A DNA stretch of 64,000 nt, from positions 186,001 to 250,000 of the forward strand of contig WION01000044.1 in assembly GCA_015039365.1 (NCBI GenBank), given 5' to 3'. Of this stretch, positions 9,572-19,222 are shown piece by piece (the stretch's first letter is position 1; every line of letters starts with the position of its first letter). This DNA is from Amanita rubescens (Eukaryota; Basidiomycota; Agaricomycetes; Agaricales; Amanitaceae). Made by a program: the position numbers and the translations under genes. The notes under the pieces were generated by a model, which searched no databases, was not told the origin of the DNA, and saw nothing but the letters and a program-made list of their open reading frames with translations.

Positions 9572-12374
9572 ACCACTTCCTACACGTAACATACCTCCTT
9601 ATCGATCTCCAGACGAGGCATCACCGCCTGCTAAGGTGGTATTGAGACAACGTGACTGTAATGTTGTCAGTGCTGGTACACAACGGGAAAGTGAGGAAGT
9701 CTCCTCACCTGATGACGTGGCAACCCCTACGATGCCAACTCCTGATTCCGTCATCGTACCCGTCCTCCCTGTTCAAGTCGAGCCCTCTTGTGAGTTTACG
9801 AATGAGGAGAAACCACCTGCTGAGGTGGTACTACAACGACATAGCCTAAATGTTGTCAACAAAGCATCAGGAGTGAGTAAAGTATACTCACCTCCCTCTG
9901 GGACTGCACGAGAGCAGTCAAAACGTTCGATAACCCCTTCTAAAGTGTCGGAAGGAAAGCCACATACGAAGTCCGCAGTATCCATTCTGGAGCGTGCAAA
10001 TCGACGCTCCTCTGTACACGACGACTCTGTTCGTCGAAATTTGAAGATCCCGCCTAGCAGGATAACCGCGTCTGAATCGAACCTTCGAATCGGAAGGATC
10101 GTTAGTACAAGGAAGCTAGCAAGCTCCTTGAAACACGTACCTTCTGCCAAGGAAACCTCCTTGGTGCCAAAACCTCCACCGGCCTCTTCAAAACCGGCCA
10201 CCCCTTCTTCGCAGTTCCATGCTAAGCTGAACTGTTCATCTCTCCACGTTTCTAAACGACGTGAGGTTCACGTTACGAACAAGAAACCGGCAGTGAGTAA
10301 AGTCACTCACCAAAAGAACGAAGCCCGTTCTAGAGTCCCTGAGCCAGCCTTAAACGTGCGGGCTGGTAAGAATTTACTCGCTCCCTCTGCGAGAAAGCCG
10401 CAACAGCTCAAAAGAACTGTTGAAGTCGAGAGGAACGCACCTGCGCCTCTCGAAACGTCAAAAGAGAGCGTAATCGAACGCTCTACGTCAATTCTTGGAC
10501 CTTCTAACATACGGGTCCAATCTTCTTTACTTTCAATCGAATTGGGGGAGAAACGGCGGATCTATGACACCACCGTCGTTAATATACAGCACATAAGTGA
10601 GGAAATGTCCTCACCTAATGCCTCGGTAGCGTCCACGCTATCCGTCCCTGCTCCCGCTACCTCTTCCGTCCAAGTAGAGGCTCCTCGTCACCCACTAGAC
10701 GAGGACAGGCCACCTATTGAGGCGGTATCTAGACAACATGGCCTAAATGTTGTCAATGACAGAACAACAGTGAGTAAGGTATACTCACGGAACTCCCAGA
10801 CTGTTCGAAGGCAGTCTAACCCCAACAACTATCCTTCTGAAGTTTCAGAAGGAAGGCATTTAGCGAGCGCTGCAGCGTACGTTCAAGAACGCAAACGCAG
10901 ACGCTCACTTGATTACGACGGAAATGTTCGTCATGCTTCTAAGGGTCCACCCGATAAGTCGGAAGCTGAGTTCACATCCCTACGACAAGCCCTGTCTGTT
11001 ATTAGAAAAGAAACAGAGGCGAGCGTGGACTCATGCTCACCAAGGTTTGAACCTGAAGAACCCGAATCCTCTCCGGTTCAGCCCAAAGCTGCTCCTCAGC
11101 AGCTCTACGTCCCGAGAGCCATTGGGCTCTCTACCACTTGTTCAAACCCGGTCTCGCACCATCCTGAGTCTACATTGGGAATCTCCCATGTTGAGGTCTC
11201 GGAAAGTCGTGCGGAAAGGTTCCTAGAGTCCGTCAACGTTGAGGAACGCGTTGAAGACACCCCTCAAGACTTGGTGCTGTCCAACGAGGAAGAAACGAGG
11301 CTGCGAGACCCATATGCCATCAATAACAAGGAAAGGAGTGTTAACCTGCGCTCACCTAGTCCCCGGGTGGCTGTCTCGTCACCCTACCCTTCAATGCTTG
11401 TCTATCCCGTGCAGGCTTATCCGATCCTCCAGCTGAAAAGCATCGTGCTTCAGCTGGACCAACCTTTTATGCGGTTGAATGTTGGGCCCGACTGTCTCGA
11501 TTCATCCCGACAGAAAGTGCTAGATGTCGTCAGTGGAACAGTCGGAGTGAGCATCAACCCGCACTCGCCTGCATCAAGCGCGGTCCCCACGTCGTTCAAG
11601 TTCTTCTCATCGACGTCCACCAGTACTCTACTGTCCCTTCCAACGACCCAGTTGAGTAGCGCTTTGCGCCAACTGGTTGGATCTTCAACACAGTCGAGTG
11701 ACTTGCCCTCTCAATCCCGACGATATCCCTGTGATGTCGTCAGTCAGTCATTCAACCCGAGTGCCGCTGCGTACTCACCTCAACCCGTGGTAGTGCTCAC
11801 ACTACCTATACCCAAACGCGCTAGCCAAGCCGTCGCTTTCAACCTTGGCTGTAGTCTTGGCAGGTTGCTGAGAATGACGCAGGTCCTCAGTGTCATTACC
11901 TTCCGTGCAATCCACAATTGCGAGGCTGAAGAGACGGAGTACACAATCATCCACAAGGACGACAAGACTCCCACTTCAGCCCCTCATTCTTATGCCTATG
12001 TCGACGCCAAGGCTGCAGCGAACGCGCTACCCTCGATTCCGCCCGAGTCTTCGTGGTGGGCGGAAACTCCGGATTCCACGTGCGTCGAACGTGTTTGGCG
12101 CACCCGTTATAAACCGCCCGACATAGCGGTTAACTACAGACGACAAAACTATAGTGTCGTCAATAAAACAAACTTTATGAGTGAACATCACTCACATCTA
12201 CACTGGGCGGAAACGATGCCGCCCAAATCAATGAATTTCGTACTCGGAAATGATCCCGGTCCTGAGGCCGAAACAACGACTGAGTCGGGTCACTCCCTGA
12301 CCCACGAGCGTCGCGCGGAATCTCTGCGTTGTCAATATTCTCGTTCGTGTCGTTCGTTGTTGGCTTCACCGTGA
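9572..12374 (+). CDS. Sense ORF of the LTR element, second part
   Basis: This continues the frame of 6084-7759 (both frames start on multiples of three; the junction codon is TCA). An internal ATG at 9636 would start a 912-aa product if the part were used alone. The stop is TGA 12372-12374. The composition is Ser/Pro/Arg-rich. The loose peptide repeat recurs at DNA positions about 9661, 9849, 10270, 10574, 10745, 11519, 11733 and 12152. The matching DNA motif also continues past the stop codon, so the repeat is better explained at nucleic-acid level than by protein selection. Clear stem-loops include 9691-9708, 10147-10164 and 10427-10452. An open frame of this length is very unlikely by chance, so some coding history is probable. 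Confidence 0.6.
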
Positions 12375-14809
12375 TTCCGAGTCCCTCAAGCTTGTAAATC
12401 CTGTAAATTATGAAGATATTTATCAGCAAAACGACTATATCCGAGTTAACGACTCACTTAATTAATCAACTTAATCAATTACAACCACGGAGACACACTA
12501 GAGTCTCCGAACACTTAATTTGCTCCTCTTCGTTTGAAGGGGAAGGGACTCGGCGAGTCAAACATGATTCGCTATGAAATAATAAATCAACAAAGAGTTA
12601 AGACTAACTCTCAAGAAGACATACGGAAGACTTGCCGTCGCTTCCAACCGTTCATTGGACATTCGCGTACTCGGGAATACCGTATCTAGCATGTCCCGCA
12701 GTTAATAAAAGTACAGGAAAACGAAAGGAAGAAGACTTACCGGCTGGTAGTCTCTATCCCTTTCTCCTGCACTCGTGACCCCTTATTGCTCGATTTACGC
12801 ATGGTTGACAAACAAGAGGTCGACGCAAAGTCCTAACCTCGAGGCCGACATCTCGTCCAGGCCTTGGAAACACTCTTGAGGACCAGTATTAGTCCTCCCT
12901 TCTAATCCGTCTACCTGAGAAGCCACGCCAACGTCATTGAGCTGTCAATACGAGGATGGAAAGCCGGAAGACGAGACTTACCTAGTCTCGAAAGTATCCC
13001 GCTCCCGTCTCCCTCTTAATTTCGTCGGCCGTTCGACCGAATGATGGATAAAAGACAATGCTATACCAACGTCGTCAGTAACTCAACATCACCATTACGG
13101 ATGTAGTAGGCTTACCTACTATGCTTGTACCCTCGGGAAACTATCCCGAGAATCTCAATTGCTCCACCGGAAAAATTTCTGGGGGAAGAGACTCGCGACG
13201 AGTCTAAGTCGATTCTTGTAATCTCCAATAGCGCCGGAGAGTATCAAGGAACTCTCTAAAATGCACAAAGGACACTCTTCTGAGTTCTTCACATTGATAC
13301 GAGACAGCTGTGAGAAGCATTAGCGAGAAAAACGGAAGAAGTAGATGAGGAAGGACTTACCCATCCAAAGTCCTCACCCCTTTCCCGTCTTGCCCGCTCC
13401 CATCCGTCCTCGGCGTCCAGTTGGCTAGTTCTCCATCGAAGACAACACACAGGCTGTTGCTGGGCCCATTCCGTCCCTGTCGAAACGCATGAGGGACCAA
13501 ACCCTCGTGAAATAGCCAGTATGCACACCTATAGGCAGAAATCAGACACCGCGTCGACAGGAAAGATACCTGGAACTCACCCGGCATCCAGACCACCCCC
13601 AATTCTCCCCAGAACACGTTCTGTGGGGGAGAACTCATCCAACTATTTGCAATTGAGTAGCACACGAGGTCGCCTACACGCTGCCTCATCCCCTTCTCCT
13701 ATCCGCGGCACGCCATTGCATGGAAGTCATCCAGCCCCTAATGTGAGTGTCACCGTCAGTCAATGGTGCCAGAGCCAAGAAGAGAAGAAGACGAGGAACT
13801 CACCTCGTCCTCATACCTGCCACATACGATCGCTCCGTCCCTCTCTTCCTCGTTCTTCCTTCTCCTCCACCGCGAAGGAGTCTAGATGGCTCTCGTAGCC
13901 GTTATCGCAACGTTTGATGAGCTCCAGTCAATAGGAGCTCCCCTTCTCATCGTTATCGCTGGACACCCCTAGCGATAAACAGTCTTGACGCGCAAGTCGC
14001 GCGCATCACATGACCACCGACCTTCCAAATCTGGAAAGCACGTCGAAATCTCGACGCGTGCAAACCCGTCTAATTTAGCGAGGCTCGGACCTCGCTCAGG
14101 CAGCTGGATGCTGCCAGAAGTTCATGTTGGGAAGCTCCCAACGCCCCTTCAACCATGTGCTGAAGTACAGCACACTACGACCATGAAGACCCAGGCAACC
14201 CGCGACCTTCCTTATCTGGAAGTCACACCGACGCCGACGCACCCAAGCTTCAAACGTTCACACCGACCCACCGTTTCGATGTCTAGACTTCAAACTTGCT
14301 CTGAGTGAAGTCTATATACGAAGGCATCTCTCCACAAGTCGAAATCCCATCTATGCCAATTGAGAATGCCTGCAGCCTCTCTCTCGGATTCTGGTCGGTC
14401 ACACCCCGTCACGAACTTCCAAACAGGGAAGGAACGTCGAATTTCGACGAGCACCCTCGTCAAACGTTCAGAAGACTCGTTCTCACTCACGTCACGTCGG
14501 AAATGTTCGCTTTCTGAAGGAATAAACACCTATCACTACTCTACACCTCCGGGGAGAGAAGAAGTAAATTGCTGTGACGATTTACTGTCTTTCCACGGAA
14601 AATGGTGCCCCAAATTGAATTTTGCACGGAAATCTCTTCTCCCTTCAGCTCTACCTTCGCCCCATACCTTGTGGCGAGTGGGGGAGGATGTGAGGGCTAT
14701 ACAATCACCTTGGGGAATTTTCTCGAGATGAATCAATGTCCTCAAGCCCAATTTTCGTTCACATCTGCATTTTCAATTGAAGATCACTACATGATCTTGT
14801 GGGGGAGAG
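12375..14809 (+). other. Non-coding 3' internal region of LTR element: stem-loops and antisense intron-like cassettes
   Basis: No long sense ORF is present. Stem-loops continue (12488-12509, 12878-12897, 13953-13978, 14077-14096, 14099-14115). Read on the minus strand, six short segments look like fungal introns: 12740-12686, 12981-12915, 13115-13061, 13360-13308, 13580-13529 and 13803-13738. Each starts GTAAGT/C or GTGAGT and ends AG; most also have a branch-like YTRAC or TAAC and a pyrimidine run. Lengths are 52-67 nt. Between two of them a minus-strand frame stays open across the junction (exon 13691-13581 into 13528-13361) and is matched in the fragment at 4.4-4.6 kb, but others contain stops. 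Whether an antisense transcript is made is unknown. Confidence 0.6.
14799..14809 (+). promoter_or_regulatory. Polypurine tract
   Basis: GTGGGGGAGAG lies directly before the TGTAAGG start of the 3' LTR, where the plus-strand DNA primer of an LTR retrotransposon is expected. It fixes the orientation of the element. A very similar tract, AGGGGAGAGCTAG, precedes the unrelated LTR at 58943 on the minus strand. Confidence 0.7.
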
Positions 14810-16049
14810 TGTAAGGAGGCTACAAGAGCATCCTGGAACCCATATGGATATTCATAGATATGGAGAATCTTATATGTGGCTTAAACAGGCTGAACATTAC
14901 TGGGCAAGTCAGCCAGCGCAAGGCACAGGGACGGCGCCTCCTCACAAATCACGCCCGGCAAAGGCCGATGACTCCGTTATGTCGGATTTTGACCGTCACC
15001 GCAAGTTGTTGCTCAAACAAGGGAATAGTGCGGAAACCTGTGGTGCGGAAGTGAGACGCTACCTCAAGACAGTGGAGGAGGATGTTGAGAGGGACACAAA
15101 TGTCGTAGAATGGTGGCAGGTAAGTTATCGGAAGATATGCACCATACTAAATTAATATCTCATTCTAGAATAATTCCCGGACCTATCCGACTCTTGCACG
15201 GATGGCGCTCGACATCCTACCATGTCAAGCGTCGTCCGTTCCATGCGAACGCTTGTTTTCGTCAAGCAAGCAAGTTATCACGGAACGACGTGTGCGCCTC
15301 GGCTCTGATCGACTGGAGCAACTTCTCGTTATGAAGTCAGCGTGGCAGGGTAGCATTGTGGATTGGGCAGCTGTAAACTCGAGTGCAGTTGATGAGATTG
15401 CCATCAACGAGTACAGCGACTTATTACAGGCTGACGGTGAGGCTAAGGTGTGGGACAAGGAGGATGAGCAATTCTTACTATTTGAGCCAGACAGTGATTC
15501 CGACATAGAGGATTACACTAGATTACTAGCATAGCTACCCATAGTACTTAGTTTTTGAATAGTAGACCCAGTAGCGTACTAAGTTAGTTACACAAATAAT
15601 AATCCATTCCATCCACCGATTACCACTACATATTTGCAGTTACAACCGGTCATAACCGGTTATGTGAGGCTGACCGGACCAGTCATAACCGGTTACAACT
15701 GGTTCGGTCATGGTTACTAGATTTGGGGGTCGTTAAGTGACCGGTTACGGTCACGGTTTTTCCAAATTTGGGAAAAAAACCGGACCAGACCTGACCTGTA
15801 AACACTAGAGATCTAGAGGATCTCCAAGCCTGAAGACCGGGGAGTTGTGGAACAACTCCCATAGATATATTGTATATAGATCAAGTCACGCGTGACTTTA
15901 TATTCACGCATTGACACCTTACATAATCAGCCCACTATTACTTCGTCATATGCACACACTAGCACGGCTCACCCAATACATTTGGTCCTGTGCACTGTGC
16001 GTTCGAGTAGATACAAGCTATCAACCTCTATCAACCTATCCACTTTACA
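14810..16049 (+). repeat. 3' LTR interrupted by a hAT fragment
   Basis: LTR sequence occupies 14810-14866 and 15809-16049. It matches the 5' LTR with about one difference outside the insert. The end TTTACA is followed by the target duplication GCTGT (16050-16054). The overlap GAGA at the two hAT borders suggests a partly lost target duplication. Confidence 0.88.
14867..15808 (+). mobile_element. 5'-truncated hAT transposon with transposase C-terminus
   Basis: Coding sequence runs from the LTR border (14867-15119), through a 49-nt intron (15120-15168, GTAAGT...CTAG), to 15169-15534. The second exon has the hAT C-terminal dimerisation signature, LPCQASSVPCERLFSSSKQV, followed by an acidic tail and a stop. 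The right end has CCGGTTATG subterminal repeats and the terminus GTAAACACTA. The catalytic core and the left end are missing, so this copy is dead. The right terminus is an exact inverted match to 1262-1282. It entered the 3' LTR after the LTR element had inserted. Confidence 0.85.
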
Positions 16050-16059
16050 GCTGTACACC

Positions 16060-18521
16060 AGTACTTTACACTCCCCCCCCAGTCCGATTAGACTCCGACA
16101 GACTCCTAGGACTCCTATAGGACTCCTATAGGACTCTGATCACTTTCTGATAAAATGTAAAAAAAGGTAAAATGGTAGGAAACATGTTTGGCTTTGTTTG
16201 TTTATGTTTGTTTATATTAGGCATCTTAACTTGCAAAAGAAATCCAAAATCCTTAAAAATAGGGAACCATGTTTGGTATTGTTTATTTATGTTTATTTAT
16301 ATTAGGTATCTTTAACTTGCAGAATAAATTCAAAAAAATACTGAAAAAATGCGGAAAATCCATGTGATCCAGGTTATATAAGAATTATAAAACCAAACAA
16401 TGGCAAACTTGACATATTTGCAAAATACTTTTCAGATGCAAGTGTGATCTTGAAAAATGCACACAAGGTCATGCAAGAATTAGGACACAAATCTGAGCCA
16501 AATTCTAGGTAAATGTAAAGGAATGTATCACCACTCCATGTGACCACCTGCAAAGCCATAGTTGAACCCAACACAATTTGGGTGTGTCTGGCTGGTGATG
16601 ATGAGTCAATGTAGTATGTGTGATCAGTTAGAAAGGGCTGGCAGTGGTGAAAGTCAGTTTCAGTAATGTGACTTGAGTGGTGAGTAGCTGCTGAGGTCAA
16701 GGACATTGGCAACATGCACATGGCAGTGGCTGCTGGAGGTGCAGTGCAGAGTGCCAGTTGAAGTGATGATCTAGTTTTAGTTCCACAATCCCACATGTTT
16801 GTTGCCAGCAACAACCAATGACTCACCACCAATCACCTATGATTGTCAATTTGTCATAGGTATGTAAATATGAGGGATTTGTGATTATGTATGTATTGAA
16901 GTCAAGGGGTGAAAGCAGGTGGAGATGAGTTCTTGGTTATTTGGTCGGATGGTATGGCACAGTGAGCTGTGGTTGTTAGAAGCATATTAATAATTGTCTG
17001 ACTGTCTGACTATCTGACAGGCACTGACAGATGCTAACACACTAATTGTCTGGTTGTCTGACTATCTAATAGGCACTGACAGATGCTGACACACAGATTA
17101 TCTGACTGTCTGACAGACAGTGTTTCATAAGTTGTCTGACTTGTCTTCAGACTATCTAACCATCTGAGCAGTGAGAGACACTTAAGCATCAGATAACATC
17201 AGACAAGTCTGTGATCAGACTTTTGCTGTGTTAGCTGATGTACTAAGCTTCCACACTAGAAGCATACGGTGGCAAAGTTAACTCAGCAATGGTTAACTCA
17301 AATACTAAGAGAACAGTGATGATAGAAATTGAACAGAGTGTGGACAATGATAGATAATTTGATGATGAGTAAGTAGAGATACATAAGTGGGTCTGTCACT
17401 TCCAAAACTAATCAGGCATGCATAATGTGGGAGTCAATACTATTAGTAACAGAATGGTGGCTCAGTGACATGTAATAGGCTAGTATCAACTTCAAGTTCC
17501 AATCACAGTGGCAGTGACATCTGGCACCTGTGACCTGCCACACTGAGTGCCCTACTATGGATCATTATCAGCTACCTCCAATCACAGGTACTATTAGTAA
17601 TTTGAAGTTAAGTACAGTGCCTAGGCCAATATCAGTCAGTCTCACCTTTACTAGTACTATAACTTTATGGTTGTCCATGCTCTGTTCCAGAATTGCCTCA
17701 AACCTAAGACTATGATATTCTATTGTTTTACCTAATATGTTTGAAGTTTCTCTGACCCCACACCCCCAGTGGTTCAATTGTCTTATCAACATAACCAGGG
17801 GCCCTTGTACAAAGTCACAAGATGTTTTGGCAACCTATCAATTTTCTCTCCATTATATCTGAAGAATAAATTACAAATATCTTGGGTTTGGCTCTGTTCT
17901 AGAGCATGATTCTTGCACCATCTTGATCACATGATTTTTCCAGATTTTTCAAGATTTTTAGCAGCCTTTCAATTTTTCAACATGAAGTGTTTAAAACAGT
18001 ATTTTGCAAATATCTTGAGTTTGGCATTGTTTGGCATGTTAATTTCCACACTAATCTGATCGCATGATTTTTCCAGATTTTTCAAGATTTTTGGCAGCCA
18101 TTCAATTTTTTAACATGAAGCGTTTAAAACAGTATTTTGCAAATAACTTGAGTTTGGCATTGTTTGGCATGTTCATTTACACACTAATCTGATTACATGA
18201 TTTTTCTGCATTTTTCACATTTTTTTTTCCAAATTTTCCCACGGTCACACAGTACTCTTGGCAAATGGTAGTATTACAAATGAGACTACAAAGACTACAT
18301 TAAAAAGCGCAGAATTGTCAGAGTCCTATAGGAATAGTCCTATTAGAGTCCTATGTCCTATTCGAGTCCGTCGGAAGGCTTCCTATTCATCCGATACCAG
18401 TCCGATTGAAAAATGTAGTGTTAAAAAATTTGTAATGTTAATGTAATCTTATTTGTAATAAATTCCGATGTGACTCCTATAGGACTCCGATCAGAATAGG
18501 GGGGGGGACAGTAAAGACCTC
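16060..18521. mobile_element. 2.46-kb non-autonomous DNA transposon, copy 1
   Basis: A 10-bp direct repeat GCTGTACACC flanks it (16050-16059 and 18522-18531). The ends are inverted: CTTTACACTCCCCCCC on the left and GGGGGGGACAGTAAAG on the right. Both ends carry subterminal AGGACTCCTATAGGACTC blocks. The copy at 50134-52603 differs at very few positions. The interior holds three imperfect ~100-bp units (17870-18240, AAATATCTTGAGTTTGGCATTG) and a TGTCTGAC-rich block (16987-17256) framed by TAGAAGCATA. A minus ORF of 152 aa (16374-16832) matches nothing I know and is not credited. The duplication length would suit a hAT or MULE relative. It sits in the CK1 exon directly beside the LTR element. 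Confidence 0.85.
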
Positions 18522-19222
18522 GCTGTACACCCAAATGAGCGTTGATAGACGCATATCGGGTGGTGCCGGTGAAACTCTTGCCATCTTTGTAGGGGATGTG
18601 GGTAAGCGTCCTAGGGTCACGGTATCTTTTTGTGAGGCCGAAATCAATAATATTCACGTGGTTCACTTGGTCCATGCCAATGCCTATCAAGAAGTTATCC
18701 GGTTTGATGTTGCGATGAATGAAGTTCCGAGAGTGGATAAATTCAATACGAGAAATCTAACAATAGTCAGGACAAGGGGAAATGTGTGGTAAATGATGTA
18801 CGGACCATCTGATCAGCTAGTAGTAAGACAGTCTTAAGGGTGAACTTGCACCCACAGAGGTTGAAAAGATCCTCAAGCGAAGGACCTAGAAGATCCAAAA
18901 CCATGGCATTGCAGTCGCATTCTGCCGTCCCATACCAGTGAACGGTAGGTACACCTACACCCCCAGCGAGGGCTTTGTAGATGTATGCTTCAGACTTGAG
19001 GAGTCGATGTCTAGAGTTGGCAGGCTCAAATTTGATGGCAACTTGCGTCGCCAACTGGATATTAACACCAACATAAATATCGCCTGGTGACAGAATGGAA
19101 TGAGCTTCAAGGATGATCAATCGGACAGAAGACGCACCGAAAGAGCCAGAACCAATCTTTTTACCCAGCCTATACTTATCACATACCCGGGCATCTAATT
19201 CATGCGAATGAGCATGCTCCAT
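18522..19222 (-). pseudogene. Casein kinase 1-like gene, N-lobe half; catalytic HRD changed to HRN
   Basis: Exons on the minus strand: 19222-19138, 19083-18806 and 18756-18522, with GT-AG introns of 54 and 49 nt. Splicing gives [13 protein letters not shown] (glycine loop), VAIKFEP (ATP-binding Lys), [11 protein letters not shown] (catalytic loop) and [12 protein letters not shown] (DFG), then [17 protein letters not shown]. The catalytic Asp of HRD is Asn (GAC to AAC in a CpG), so the protein would be a pseudokinase even before disruption. The reading continues at 5626. Splice phases add up to a 344-aa protein. The transposon at 16060-18521 and the LTR element at 5632-16049 separate the halves. 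Confidence 0.9.

Larger units (their letters stand above)
5632..16049 (+). mobile_element. Pol-less LTR retrotransposon (LARD-like), hairpin-dense, inserted in CK1 gene
   Basis: Two direct repeats of 295 bp (5632-5926; 14810-16049 after removing a nested hAT piece) start TGTAAGG and end TTTACA, the TG...CA ends of LTRs with a short TGTAA/TTACA inverted repeat. They differ at about one position (CpG to TpG, near 5861/15949), so the insertion is young. The 5-bp target duplication GCTGT lies at 5627-5631 and 16050-16054. A purine tract GTGGGGGAGAG sits directly before the 3' LTR, setting the plus strand as the genomic RNA sense. Without nested insertions the element is about 7.7 kb. No protease, RT, RNase H, integrase or gag motif was found, so it must be mobilised in trans. 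A tRNA primer-binding site was not recognised. Confidence 0.9.

Noticed and set aside
9773..10201. 142-aa minus ORF as a gene
   Set aside because: It is open only in part, ends in unspliceable stops, and lies opposite the long sense ORF. It may belong to the antisense-intron question, but does not stand as a gene.
9691..12374. CRISPR-like array because of many short palindromes at fairly regular spacing
   Set aside because: Arm sequences are all different, there is no constant repeat with variable spacers, and the genome is eukaryotic.
5632..16049. First read as a 295-bp duplication of kinase-gene DNA flanking an unknown insert
   Set aside because: The repeats have TG...CA ends, a purine tract precedes the right copy and GCTGT flanks the pair; the kinase frame closes without them. 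They are LTRs, not kinase DNA.
16374..16832. 152-aa ORF inside the 2.46-kb transposon as its transposase
   Set aside because: It has no catalytic motif or helix-turn-helix, and is rich in Thr, Ser and His as expected of a chance frame. Its presence in both copies only reflects their high identity.
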